In this document: piece after piece, positions 42,310-49,808 of the stretch
Layout: every line of letters begins with the position of its first letter
Numbering within the stretch: the first letter of the stretch is position 1
IMG/VR virus record: IMGVR_UViG_3300021389_000024
Location: 1 to 58,930 of that record
DNA from: a virus
Reading direction: 5' to 3' (one strand)
DNA length: 58,930 nucleotides
Made by a program: the position numbers and the translations under genes
Notes under the pieces: model-generated
Told to the model about the DNA's origin: nothing
Databases searched by the model: none
Seen by the model: the letters and a program-made list of their open reading frames with translations, nothing else

Positions 42310-42455
42310 ATAGTCTTGTAACAAGCGTAACCACAGCTTTGTGGATACTTATCGAAATCATTCAATTTGCCTATATGGCATATATGACATGGAGGTCTAG
42401 AAATGCTAACAATAGGCATAGTCAGCGCGTTAGGGCTGCTTTTACTTACGCTTAA
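42306..42455 (+). CDS. Small membrane protein 2 of the MoxR island
   Basis: A 49-aa frame from ATG 42306, overlapping the previous stop as ATGA. One hydrophobic segment (LWILIEIIQFAYMAYM) is followed by an Arg/Asn-rich tail (WRSRNANNRHSQRVRAA). It overlaps the next gene by 53 bases, so it may be a translated linker peptide or a true small protein. Confidence 0.45.
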   Translation: MNSLVTSVTTALWILIEIIQFAYMAYMTWRSRNANNRHSQRVRAAFTYA

Positions 42456-42723
42456 AGCGGGCGGACGTAAAACAATAGGTAATGACATTTTTGTCGACGT
42501 ACTAATTACCCTCACTTTAATGGTGTGTTTTTACGGTACATTTAGTGGCATGGCTGCTGCTATGGTAGGTGGTTTGACAGCATCTGTTGTGTTATTTGTT
42601 ATGAAAAAAACAATGGTGCACGAAAAATTAACATTTGTTAAACAACCACGTAAATTTTATAAATTGGATTTTTCTACTCCTAAACCCACATGGGTAGAAG
42701 TCCAGCCAGATTGGAGGAAATAA
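42403..42723 (+). CDS. Small membrane protein 3 of the MoxR island
   Basis: 106 aa with a GGAGGTCTAGAA SD. Three hydrophobic helices (IGIVSALGLLLLTL, IFVDVLITLTLMVCFYG, MAAAMVGGLTASVVLFVM) are followed by a basic cytosolic tail. The motif GTFSGMAAAMVGGL resembles small membrane proteins of marine phages. It could be a holin-like or host-membrane factor; the function is unknown. Confidence 0.58.
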   Translation: MLTIGIVSALGLLLLTLKAGGRKTIGNDIFVDVLITLTLMVCFYGTFSGMAAAMVGGLTASVVLFVMKKTMVHEKLTFVKQPRKFYKLDFSTPKPTWVEVQPDWRK

Positions 42724-42725
42724 TT

Positions 42726-43568
42726 ATGGCAAGTGTAAGAATGAGTGGTGAACTGCGAGATAAAATTTTTAAGAATTTTGAACAGCAACTTTATAAAGTG
42801 TATGAAAACAATAGTGGTCTGCAAGACTATCTTAAATCTATTCTAGAATCTTTTTATTCAGTTGAAGAACGTCAACTAATGAAAGATTATTTAGATGTGC
42901 ATGAGCGTTTGTTTAGAATGAAATACCCTAAAAAAAATCACGAAGAGTTTTCTCCTAAAAAGTATTTTGGTACTGTTTATGGTAATCGAAATTCAGATTT
43001 TAATTGGGTAAGAGAAGTGCATTTTATTATTAATCCAAATCGTCCAGCTGAAGAATCATTAACTTTTATGGTAGGCGACGATTGGCATGAAGAATATACT
43101 AATTCGTATAATGATAAATTAACACCACCAAGTAAGAATTATGTAACTGGTGATTATTGTTTGACATTAAAGTTAGAAGAACCTATTCAACTTGTACAAC
43201 AACATAATTCTTCTCAAATATGGGCCGCTGAAGGCAGAGTAAGTTCTTTTACAAACCCTATAATTATTTCATCTGATGTAGATGTAGATAATATAGAAAA
43301 GTTTGCTGAAGGCACTATAAAAATTAACGAATCTAAAACTCAAATAAAACATTTATTAGAAAGCTGTACAACACTTAAACGTTTTTTAGATACGTGGCCT
43401 GCAGGTAAAGATTCTGTACCACAAGAATATCTAGATAAAATGTTTGAAACAGCTACACCAGCTACGCCTTCTACTTTACCTAAGTTTGATCCAAATGCTA
43501 TCTTACCTGATGAGGTTAAAGAACAAATGAACAGTACTGTGTTAACTAGTAAATTAATGGAGGGTTAA
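42726..43568 (+). CDS. MoxR-island paralog 2, unknown function
   Basis: 280 aa from ATG 42726 (GGAGGAAATAATT upstream). It shares with paralog 1 the start SVRMSGELRDKI, the TTLKRFLDTWPAGKDSVPQEYLDKMFE stretch and the end MNSTVLTSKLMEG, with a divergent middle. The two probably arose by duplication around the VWA/membrane genes. No catalytic motif is visible. Confidence 0.62.
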   Translation: MASVRMSGELRDKIFKNFEQQLYKVYENNSGLQDYLKSILESFYSVEERQLMKDYLDVHERLFRMKYPKKNHEEFSPKKYFGTVYGNRNSDFNWVREVHFIINPNRPAEESLTFMVGDDWHEEYTNSYNDKLTPPSKNYVTGDYCLTLKLEEPIQLVQQHNSSQIWAAEGRVSSFTNPIIISSDVDVDNIEKFAEGTIKINESKTQIKHLLESCTTLKRFLDTWPAGKDSVPQEYLDKMFETATPATPSTLPKFDPNAILPDEVKEQMNSTVLTSKLMEG

Positions 43569-43570
43569 TT

Positions 43571-43792
43571 ATGGGAGCTATGAAACGTTGGATGCATGAC
43601 GTGCATGACGATTGTCTATCTATGGGTGTTCGTAACACTGCTAAAAAGTATGACATTTCTGCTGACGATGTTAAAACTGCAACCATGAACCATGTTCAAT
43701 GGAAAAAAACTTGGTCTGAGTTTGTTATTGAAAATGATATAAAACAAACAATGGCTAATGCAAACGAAGCAGCAAAAAAAAGGGGCCTATAA
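43571..43792 (+). CDS. Small helix-turn-helix-like protein
   Basis: 73 aa. Residues GVRNTAKKYDISADDVKTATMNHVQWKKTW look like a helix-turn-helix pattern, so it could bind DNA. It closes the MoxR island and meets a minus-strand gene tail-to-tail across a shared hairpin. The start has no strong SD. Confidence 0.5.
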   Translation: MGAMKRWMHDVHDDCLSMGVRNTAKKYDISADDVKTATMNHVQWKKTWSEFVIENDIKQTMANANEAAKKRGL

Positions 43793-43801
43793 AGACCCCT
43801 T
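43772..43801 (-). terminator. Terminator for the minus-strand structural gene
   Basis: On the minus strand AAGGGG and CCCCTT pair around a ~10-base loop, followed by T8 from the A-run at 43773-43780. It lies 16 bases after the stop of the 43817-44227 gene. On the plus strand it also ends the small HTH gene, but without a T-tract. Confidence 0.75.
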
Positions 43802-43816
43802 CAAGATTTGCTTAAT

Positions 43817-44227
43817 TTACGATACGTAAATCCACATTTCTAATGTGCCAGTTGCAACATCGCCTGCAGGTGCTACTTGACAAGTAATGTCAATAGTATC
43901 ATCTGAAGAATAAACGATAGGTGCAAGGTTTGCATCTTCATGGTCAATACCACCGGCTTGGCCGATTGTAGAACCATCAATAAATCTATCTGAATCTGAA
44001 CCATCACCGACGTCAAGTACTAAACCTGAGCCTGTGTCTAAATCAGAAGATTTAATTTTGATGTCATGTAAAGTTTCACCAGCAAAGATATCTACCATTT
44101 GGTATACATCAGCAGCATTTGGTGCAGCAGTTACATTAAACTTAGCGTATCTTACGCCAATCGCACCACTAGGAAATGGTTTGAATGACTGGTTACCTGA
44201 AACAGGATCACTTGTAAAAGTTGCCAT
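43817..44227 (-). CDS. Orphan structural-type protein (decoration/tail-like)
   Basis: 136 aa from ATG 44227 (AAAGGTGA upstream; longer starts are less likely). The pattern VRYAKFNVTAAPNAADVYQMVDI, then LDTGSGLVLDVGDGSDSDRF and the beta-rich end DVATGTLEMWIYV, fits small decoration or virion proteins. It is the only minus-strand gene within the early block and has its own promoter and terminator, so it is a separate transcription unit. Confidence 0.65.
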   Translation of the reverse strand: MATFTSDPVSGNQSFKPFPSGAIGVRYAKFNVTAAPNAADVYQMVDIFAGETLHDIKIKSSDLDTGSGLVLDVGDGSDSDRFIDGSTIGQAGGIDHEDANLAPIVYSSDDTIDITCQVAPAGDVATGTLEMWIYVS

Positions 44228-44275
44228 ATTTTCACCTTTATTGTTATATAACACTTAATTGTGTCATACTTAAAA

Positions 44276-44303
44276 AACATAAAGCATTCAGGATGAATGT
44301 CAA
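44276..44303 (-). promoter_or_regulatory. Host-like promoter with overlapping palindromic operator
   Basis: On the minus strand TTGACA (44303-44298), a 16-base spacer, then TATGTT (44281-44276) lies 49 bases before the orphan gene. The palindrome CATTCA-GGA-TGAATG (44285-44299) covers the spacer and touches the -35 box, so a repressor could block this promoter. Confidence 0.65.
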
Positions 44304-44312
44304 CTGTAAATT

Positions 44313-44525
44313 ATGGATAATCGAGTCTACGTAAAACGTAATCCCTTAGCCTATTATCGGTACAACACTCCTGAACATCTTCCCTATATACAGTGGAGAT
44401 TGGTCAGCAAAGGTGTTGCCTACAATATGGTCCACAGTAAACAAGTTGGATGGGAGCGTGCAAAGAAGGGGGAGTATGAGGACTGGTGTGTTCGCATGGA
44501 AAAATTAAGAAAGGAAAACTTATGA
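44313..44525 (+). CDS. Small protein upstream of the polymerase
   Basis: 70 aa, basic, with the pattern LPYIQWRLVSKGVAYNMVHSKQVGWERAKKG. No family is recognised; the Trp/Lys content suggests a small nucleic-acid partner. Its stop overlaps the polymerase start as ATGA, so the two are coupled. Confidence 0.5.
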   Translation: MDNRVYVKRNPLAYYRYNTPEHLPYIQWRLVSKGVAYNMVHSKQVGWERAKKGEYEDWCVRMEKLRKENL

Positions 44526-46321
44526 ATTTATTATACTTAGACTTTGAAACTTATTACGACGTACAATTGTCCCTGACTAAAATGACAACTGTACAATACG
44601 TTAACCACCCTGATTTTAAAATATGGGGAGTAGGTTTAAAATTTAATGAGGGAAATACAGAGTGGTTTGGAGAAGACCAATACCAAGATGCTCTTGAACA
44701 AATACCCTGGGAAGAAACCGCAGTTGTATGTCACAACACTTTGTTTGATGCTTACATACTTACACAGTACCTGGGCTTTTACCCAGCGTACTACTACGAC
44801 ACCGCCTCCCTGAGTCGGGGCGTGTACCCAAATCAATCTGCACGACTAAAAGATGTAGCTGTCCGTTGTTTTCCAAACGATGAAAGCTTACGTAAAGGAG
44901 AAGAACTTGTTAATGCCAAAGGCATACGTGATTTAGATCCTGACCTCGATGCACAAATTGGTGGCTATTGTATACAAGATGTAGATATAACTTATCAGAT
45001 ATATCACAAAATGATGGAAGGTTATCCACAAACTGAGTTAGATATTATCGATATGACTGTGCGTATGTTTGTAGAACCCAAGCTTATCTTAGATAAAGAA
45101 ATGCTTATTGCACACAAAGAAAAAATTAAACAAGAAACAGCACAGGCAATTGAAGATTCTGGTACAACCCGCGAAATTATGGCTTCGCAACAAAAGTTTG
45201 CACAGTATTTAGAAGAACTTGGCATTACCGTACCAACGAAAAAAAGTCCTACAACAGGCCAACAAATTCCTGCGTTTAGTAAAACTGACTCTGCATATAT
45301 ACAAATGCAAAACATGTATCCTCAATACAAACACCTTTGGGACGGTAGAGAAGCAGTAAAATCACGTATTGAAGAAACTCGCGCACAAAGATTTTTAGAA
45401 AGCACTAACCCTGATGGCACTTTTTCTGTACCGTTACGTTATTACGCAGCACACACTGGCCGTTTTGGTGGTACAGAAAGTATTAATTTACAAAACTTAC
45501 CCAGAGGATCTGCATTACGTACAGCAGTTATGGCTCCTGAAGGACAACAACTATATGTTGTAGATTTATCAAACATCGAAGCTCGCATGCTTGCGTGGTT
45601 AGCTAAAGAAGCTGACTTACTTGATGCATTTGCAGCTGGGCGTGACGTATACAGTGAGTTTGCATCTCAAATATATGGTAGACCTGTAACAAAAGCTGAC
45701 AAATTAGAACGTTACGTAGGTAAGACCGCTATTTTAGGTTTAGGTTATGGCATGGGCCCTGATAAATTTAGAGACACTCTTAAAAATGGGTCACCATCTG
45801 TTGATGTAGGAGAAAGTACAGCTATATCAATTGTTGCCCAGTACCGTGCTATGTACCCAAATATCCCCAGGCTTTGGAATGCATGCAAACAAGCACTATT
45901 TACAATGCGCCACACAGGTAACCCAGAAGGGCGACCGTATGGACCCCTGATTATTAAACCAGGTTGCATACAACTACCTAATGATATGTTCTTAAAATAT
46001 CCAGAACTAGATTTTATTGATGGTAATTTTATGTACAACTCAGGTAAAACAATGGTAAAAACGTATGGTGCAAGACTAACAGAAAACATTGTACAAGCTC
46101 TGGCCCGTATAGTTATTGTAGAACAAATGTTAGAAGTACAAGCTATGCCTGAAGTTCAAGTTGTTTTGCAAGTACACGATGAAATTATATCAATTGGATC
46201 TAATGTAGATTGTGACAAGACACTAGATAAAATACTAGCTATAATGAAAACACCTCCTTTTTGGTGTTCAGATTTACCACTAGATGCTGAAGGGGGATAC
46301 AGCCAACGATATGACAAATGA
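44522..46321 (+). CDS. polA: Family A DNA polymerase with 3'-5' exonuclease
   Basis: 599 aa from ATG 44522 (AAAGGAAA upstream). The exonuclease has LDFET, CHNTLFDAYIL and YCIQDVDITYQIY as motifs I-III. The polymerase has motif A VVDLSNIEARMLAWLA, motif B RYVGKTAILGLGYGMG and motif C QVHDEI. The position matching E. coli Phe762 is Leu405, so the enzyme belongs to the Leu762 group. There is no 5'-3' exonuclease. It replicates the phage genome with the primase-helicase two genes downstream. Confidence 0.95.
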   Translation: MNLLYLDFETYYDVQLSLTKMTTVQYVNHPDFKIWGVGLKFNEGNTEWFGEDQYQDALEQIPWEETAVVCHNTLFDAYILTQYLGFYPAYYYDTASLSRGVYPNQSARLKDVAVRCFPNDESLRKGEELVNAKGIRDLDPDLDAQIGGYCIQDVDITYQIYHKMMEGYPQTELDIIDMTVRMFVEPKLILDKEMLIAHKEKIKQETAQAIEDSGTTREIMASQQKFAQYLEELGITVPTKKSPTTGQQIPAFSKTDSAYIQMQNMYPQYKHLWDGREAVKSRIEETRAQRFLESTNPDGTFSVPLRYYAAHTGRFGGTESINLQNLPRGSALRTAVMAPEGQQLYVVDLSNIEARMLAWLAKEADLLDAFAAGRDVYSEFASQIYGRPVTKADKLERYVGKTAILGLGYGMGPDKFRDTLKNGSPSVDVGESTAISIVAQYRAMYPNIPRLWNACKQALFTMRHTGNPEGRPYGPLIIKPGCIQLPNDMFLKYPELDFIDGNFMYNSGKTMVKTYGARLTENIVQALARIVIVEQMLEVQAMPEVQVVLQVHDEIISIGSNVDCDKTLDKILAIMKTPPFWCSDLPLDAEGGYSQRYDK

Positions 46322-46503
46322 GCAATCTAGTATTAACAAGACGGAAACATGACTCAATAGTTTTACACCAGGATGGTGAAGAACTATGTGTTATTACCGT
46401 TACTGCATTAGGACCTAAGCAAACTAAGCTAGCTTTTAATGCAAAAGAGTCTGTTAAAATAGATAGACACGAAGTATACGAAGCTAAACAAGCTAACAAT
46501 TAA
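46318..46503 (+). CDS. csrA: CsrA-family RNA-binding translational regulator
   Basis: 61 aa with the full CsrA pattern: LVLTRRKHDSIVL at the N-terminus, then VITVTALGPKQTKLAF and SVKIDRHEVYEAK. The RNA-contacting residues (Leu4, Arg8/Arg9 in LTRR, and Arg50 in IDRHEVY) are present. CsrA dimers bind GGA in hairpin loops near ribosome binding sites to repress or activate translation. It overlaps the polymerase stop by ATGA. Its targets may include phage leaders (see the 38332 hairpin) or host genes. Confidence 0.88.
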   Translation: MSNLVLTRRKHDSIVLHQDGEELCVITVTALGPKQTKLAFNAKESVKIDRHEVYEAKQANN

Positions 46504-46515
46504 TCGGAGAATTAT

Positions 46516-48972
46516 ATGGAATTAGTTTTCTTAAAAGCAAAGCAACGCCTTGCAAAAGAAATATCAAACAAAGGTACTACACCTTACCCACTTACTAAAA
46601 ACTTTACATCTGAACATGTACAAGTATCTAAAACTAAAAAAGGTTTACACACTTTATTAAAAACTTTACAAACCCAAGCAGCATCTGGTGCTTGTTTGCA
46701 TAAAGGTTTGTTAAAACGCCCACTTGAAAACGAATCACGAGCTATGATGGCTGACCGTGTAGCGTCAACAGAGTTATTAGTTCTTGATATAGATGGTATA
46801 CAAATGCCAGGCAGCCTGACAGATGTACGCACAGTAGCAGAAAAAATAATTGCACAACTACCAGAGTGTTTTCAAGATGTAAGTTATATAGCCCAAGCAA
46901 GTGCATCTTTAGGATTTAAAAAAGATAAAGTATCTATGCACTTTTTCTTTTTATTAGATCAACCCACCCAACCTAAAATACTAAAAGAATGGTTTAAATT
47001 ATTAAATTACGAAACAGACATCTTGTCATCTCAACTGTCTTTGTCTGCAAACGGACAAAGCTTATCTTACAAATTAGACCCCAGTGTTGCTGAAAATTCT
47101 AAAATAATTTATATAGCACCACCTACTTTTAAAGATAACATACAAGATCCCATCTCATCAGATAGGTTTGTACTAGTCGAACGTGGTTCGGTAACCATAG
47201 ATCCTAGACCCTTGTTAGTTCATGTTAACCCAGAACGCGTACATAACTTAGGCGTTCAGGTTAAAGATGGACTGCGTAAAAAACTTAATTTACCTAAAAA
47301 AACAAGCAAACTAAGCACTGTAAGCATTGGGGGAGAAGCACAAGAAGTGTTACAAAACCCAGACAAAATGACTATTGAAATATCAAGAGTTAATGAACCC
47401 TATGTTAACTGTAATGTTAACGGAGGCGACAGCAACGGCTACTACTTTGTATTAACTAACCCCCATTACATGTACAACTTTAAAGGCGAACCTGTATGGG
47501 AGATACAAAAAGCCGACCCAGATTTTTATCGAAACATATTTGAAATTTTTGCAGATAAAATTGATAAAGATAAAAAAATAAAACCAGTCGCATTACGTGA
47601 CTTTTACACTGACACTTACTATAACGGAATATACGATGAAACAACCCAACAATTTACCAACGACTACCCCCTCACGCCCACCAATAAGCAGTCTATTGAT
47701 GACTTTATGCGCTCTCATAATCGCCCTTCCTTGGATTACATTCCTGATGCTAGGGTCGTATTTGATCCAAGCAATAACAAAGGTATTGAGTTAGACGAAG
47801 CTCCTTACTACGTAAACTTGTATAGAAAAACTGAGTACATGTTAAAACAAGAAGAACATGTATCGGAGTTAACTTACGGGGGAGCTGAAAAATTACACAC
47901 AATAACACCACACATAGCACAGCTTTTGATGCATGTATTGGGTAATGGTAAAACTGAGTTTGAACACTTTATTAATTGGTTAGCTTATATTTATCAAAAC
48001 AAAAACAAAGCTATGACTGCTTGGATATTTACAGGCGTACCTGGAACTGGCAAGGGCTTATTTGTACACAAAGTACTTAAACCTTTATTTGGTGAACAAC
48101 AAACACCAATGCGAGCTTTAGAAAACATTGAAGAACAATTCAACTTGTACATGAGAACAGCACTCTTTTTAGTAGTAGATGAATTTAGAATGGGAGACGC
48201 AGGTAGCATAGGTAAAATGGCTGACAAACTTAAACACCAAATTACTGAACCCAACCTAACTATTCGTGCAATGCGTTCTAATCAAATAGAACTACCTAGC
48301 TTTTGTAACTTTTTGTTTTTAACTAATAGAGCAGACGCAGTCAAAATAGAGGAAGGCGATCGGCGTTACAACGTAGCCCCACGCCAAGAAGTAAAGCTAG
48401 AAAATGCTAACGCAGATCTTATTAACAATATGGATAAACTTGAACAAGAACTTTATATATTTGCTGGTGTGTTAAACAAGTTCCAAGTAGATCAGCGTAT
48501 GGCTCATACAGCTTTAGAAAATGAAGCTAAAATACAAATGAAAAACATTTCAATGTCTGTACTTGAAGAATTTGCAGCTGCAGTACGACAACGCAACCTT
48601 GAATATTTTACAGAAGTATTAGATATACCTCTTACAAATACTTTTGATGCTGGAGGTATTAGTACAGCACAAAGATACCTTAAGTATTGGATAGCAGAAG
48701 TAGGTAATGAAATAATTATACCTATGTCTCAGTTTAAATTAGTGTATGACATACTTACTGACAGTCGTAACAAATTATCTACAAGAGACTTTACAAAAGC
48801 TATGTCTAGGTTAAATATTAAAACTTCTAGAAAACGTGTAAGTGCAGATAAAAATGCCTCTATACCTAGAGGGGTTGTATTAACTTGGAAATTAGACGAC
48901 AATATTCGTAATTCTTTAATTAAAGAACATTTTGAAGATAGAGATAATTTACTATTACAAAAAACTAGCTAG
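46516..48972 (+). CDS. Primase-helicase (AEP-like primase plus SF3-type helicase)
   Basis: 818 aa. The N-terminal half has an archaeo-eukaryotic primase-like core: LLVLDIDG near residue 92 and KVSMHFFFLLD near 137. The C-terminal half is an SF3/D5-type AAA+ helicase with Walker A GVPGTGKG (~507), Walker B ALFLVVDEFR, sensor FCNFLFLTNR and the Arg region GDRRYNV. It would prime and unwind at the origin. It lies between CsrA and the nuclease-helicase genes. Confidence 0.88.
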   Translation: MELVFLKAKQRLAKEISNKGTTPYPLTKNFTSEHVQVSKTKKGLHTLLKTLQTQAASGACLHKGLLKRPLENESRAMMADRVASTELLVLDIDGIQMPGSLTDVRTVAEKIIAQLPECFQDVSYIAQASASLGFKKDKVSMHFFFLLDQPTQPKILKEWFKLLNYETDILSSQLSLSANGQSLSYKLDPSVAENSKIIYIAPPTFKDNIQDPISSDRFVLVERGSVTIDPRPLLVHVNPERVHNLGVQVKDGLRKKLNLPKKTSKLSTVSIGGEAQEVLQNPDKMTIEISRVNEPYVNCNVNGGDSNGYYFVLTNPHYMYNFKGEPVWEIQKADPDFYRNIFEIFADKIDKDKKIKPVALRDFYTDTYYNGIYDETTQQFTNDYPLTPTNKQSIDDFMRSHNRPSLDYIPDARVVFDPSNNKGIELDEAPYYVNLYRKTEYMLKQEEHVSELTYGGAEKLHTITPHIAQLLMHVLGNGKTEFEHFINWLAYIYQNKNKAMTAWIFTGVPGTGKGLFVHKVLKPLFGEQQTPMRALENIEEQFNLYMRTALFLVVDEFRMGDAGSIGKMADKLKHQITEPNLTIRAMRSNQIELPSFCNFLFLTNRADAVKIEEGDRRYNVAPRQEVKLENANADLINNMDKLEQELYIFAGVLNKFQVDQRMAHTALENEAKIQMKNISMSVLEEFAAAVRQRNLEYFTEVLDIPLTNTFDAGGISTAQRYLKYWIAEVGNEIIIPMSQFKLVYDILTDSRNKLSTRDFTKAMSRLNIKTSRKRVSADKNASIPRGVVLTWKLDDNIRNSLIKEHFEDRDNLLLQKTS

Positions 48973-48988
48973 GAAGGCTATATAACAA

Positions 48989-49744
48989 ATGACCGAGCTT
49001 GTACAAAACAAGCGCCCAGATCTCATAAATGTAATAGAGACTGAGGCCCCAAAAGAGTTGGGATTAATCCCAGCCTGGTCCTACTCCGCTTTAAAAACCT
49101 ACGAAACTTGCGCTTATCGCTCTTATATAAGTAAGGTAAAACGCATACAAGAAGACTTCGGCCCGGCCGCTGCACGCGGTACTGACATTCACCAGCAAGC
49201 TGAAGACTACGTACGTGGAGATTTAAAAGAATTACCTGATACACTTAAAAAATTTCAAACACAATTTGAAGAAATGCGTGAAGGTTTTATAAACGCCACA
49301 GTAGAACTAGAGGGCGAGTGGGGTTTTACAATCGATTGGGAACCCTGTGGTTGGATGGAAAAAGGTGTATGGGCAAGAGTAAAACTAGATGCTTATGTAG
49401 AAGAAACAGAAACATCAGCACGAGTAATAGATTATAAAACAGGCAGACAATACGGTAATGAAATAGCTCATTCACAACAAGCACTTACATATGCCATTGG
49501 TAGCTTTTTACGCTACCCAGATTTAGAAATAGCTAAAACAGAAATGTGGTATTTAGATCATGGAACTACTATGGAAAAAACATACACTAGAGATCAAGCT
49601 CTTATGTTCTTACCAAAACTACAAGAGCGAGCAATTGCTATGACAACAGCAACTAAGTTTCCACCTAATCCTTCTAAAAACAGTTGCAGGTGGTGTTCAT
49701 TTGGTAAAGGAGAAAACCCCTATTGCGAATGGGCTATAAACTAG
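48989..49744 (+). CDS. Cas4/RecB-like PD-(D/E)XK exonuclease
   Basis: 251 aa. WSYSALKTYETCAYRSY opens the RecB-nuclease fold. The active site uses KLDAYV and DYKTG, with the QxxxY-type QALTYAI helix. Cys41, Cys233, Cys236 and Cys246 are placed as in Cas4/AddB iron-sulfur clusters. It probably resects DNA ends in phage recombination and replication. It is followed by a promoter-like box and the SNF2-like helicase. Confidence 0.88.
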   Translation: MTELVQNKRPDLINVIETEAPKELGLIPAWSYSALKTYETCAYRSYISKVKRIQEDFGPAAARGTDIHQQAEDYVRGDLKELPDTLKKFQTQFEEMREGFINATVELEGEWGFTIDWEPCGWMEKGVWARVKLDAYVEETETSARVIDYKTGRQYGNEIAHSQQALTYAIGSFLRYPDLEIAKTEMWYLDHGTTMEKTYTRDQALMFLPKLQERAIAMTTATKFPPNPSKNSCRWCSFGKGENPYCEWAIN

Positions 49745-49750
49745 TATAAT
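49723..49750 (+). promoter_or_regulatory. Sigma70-like promoter before the helicase gene
   Basis: TTGCGA (49723-49728), a 16-base spacer, then a perfect TATAAT (49745-49750). It overlaps the end of the nuclease gene and lies 58 bases before the helicase ATG. It is a strong host-type promoter candidate. Confidence 0.65.
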
Positions 49751-49759
49751 AACTAAACT

Positions 49760-49789
49760 TAACATCCATCCAACTAACACCGGATGTTA
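49760..49789 (+). other. Leader hairpin downstream of the helicase promoter
   Basis: TAACATCC and GGATGTTA pair perfectly around a 14-base loop, ten bases after the TATAAT. It would sit at the very 5' end of the helicase mRNA, possibly stabilising it or acting as a protein site. No T-tract follows. Confidence 0.55.
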
Positions 49790-49808
49790 CAACAGAGGAA
49801 AACGAACA

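Noticed and set aside
44486-44521. A longer polymerase starting 12 codons upstream
   Set aside because: The ATG at 44522 has an AAAGGAAA SD and an ATGA overlap with the previous gene, and the exonuclease fold begins right after it.
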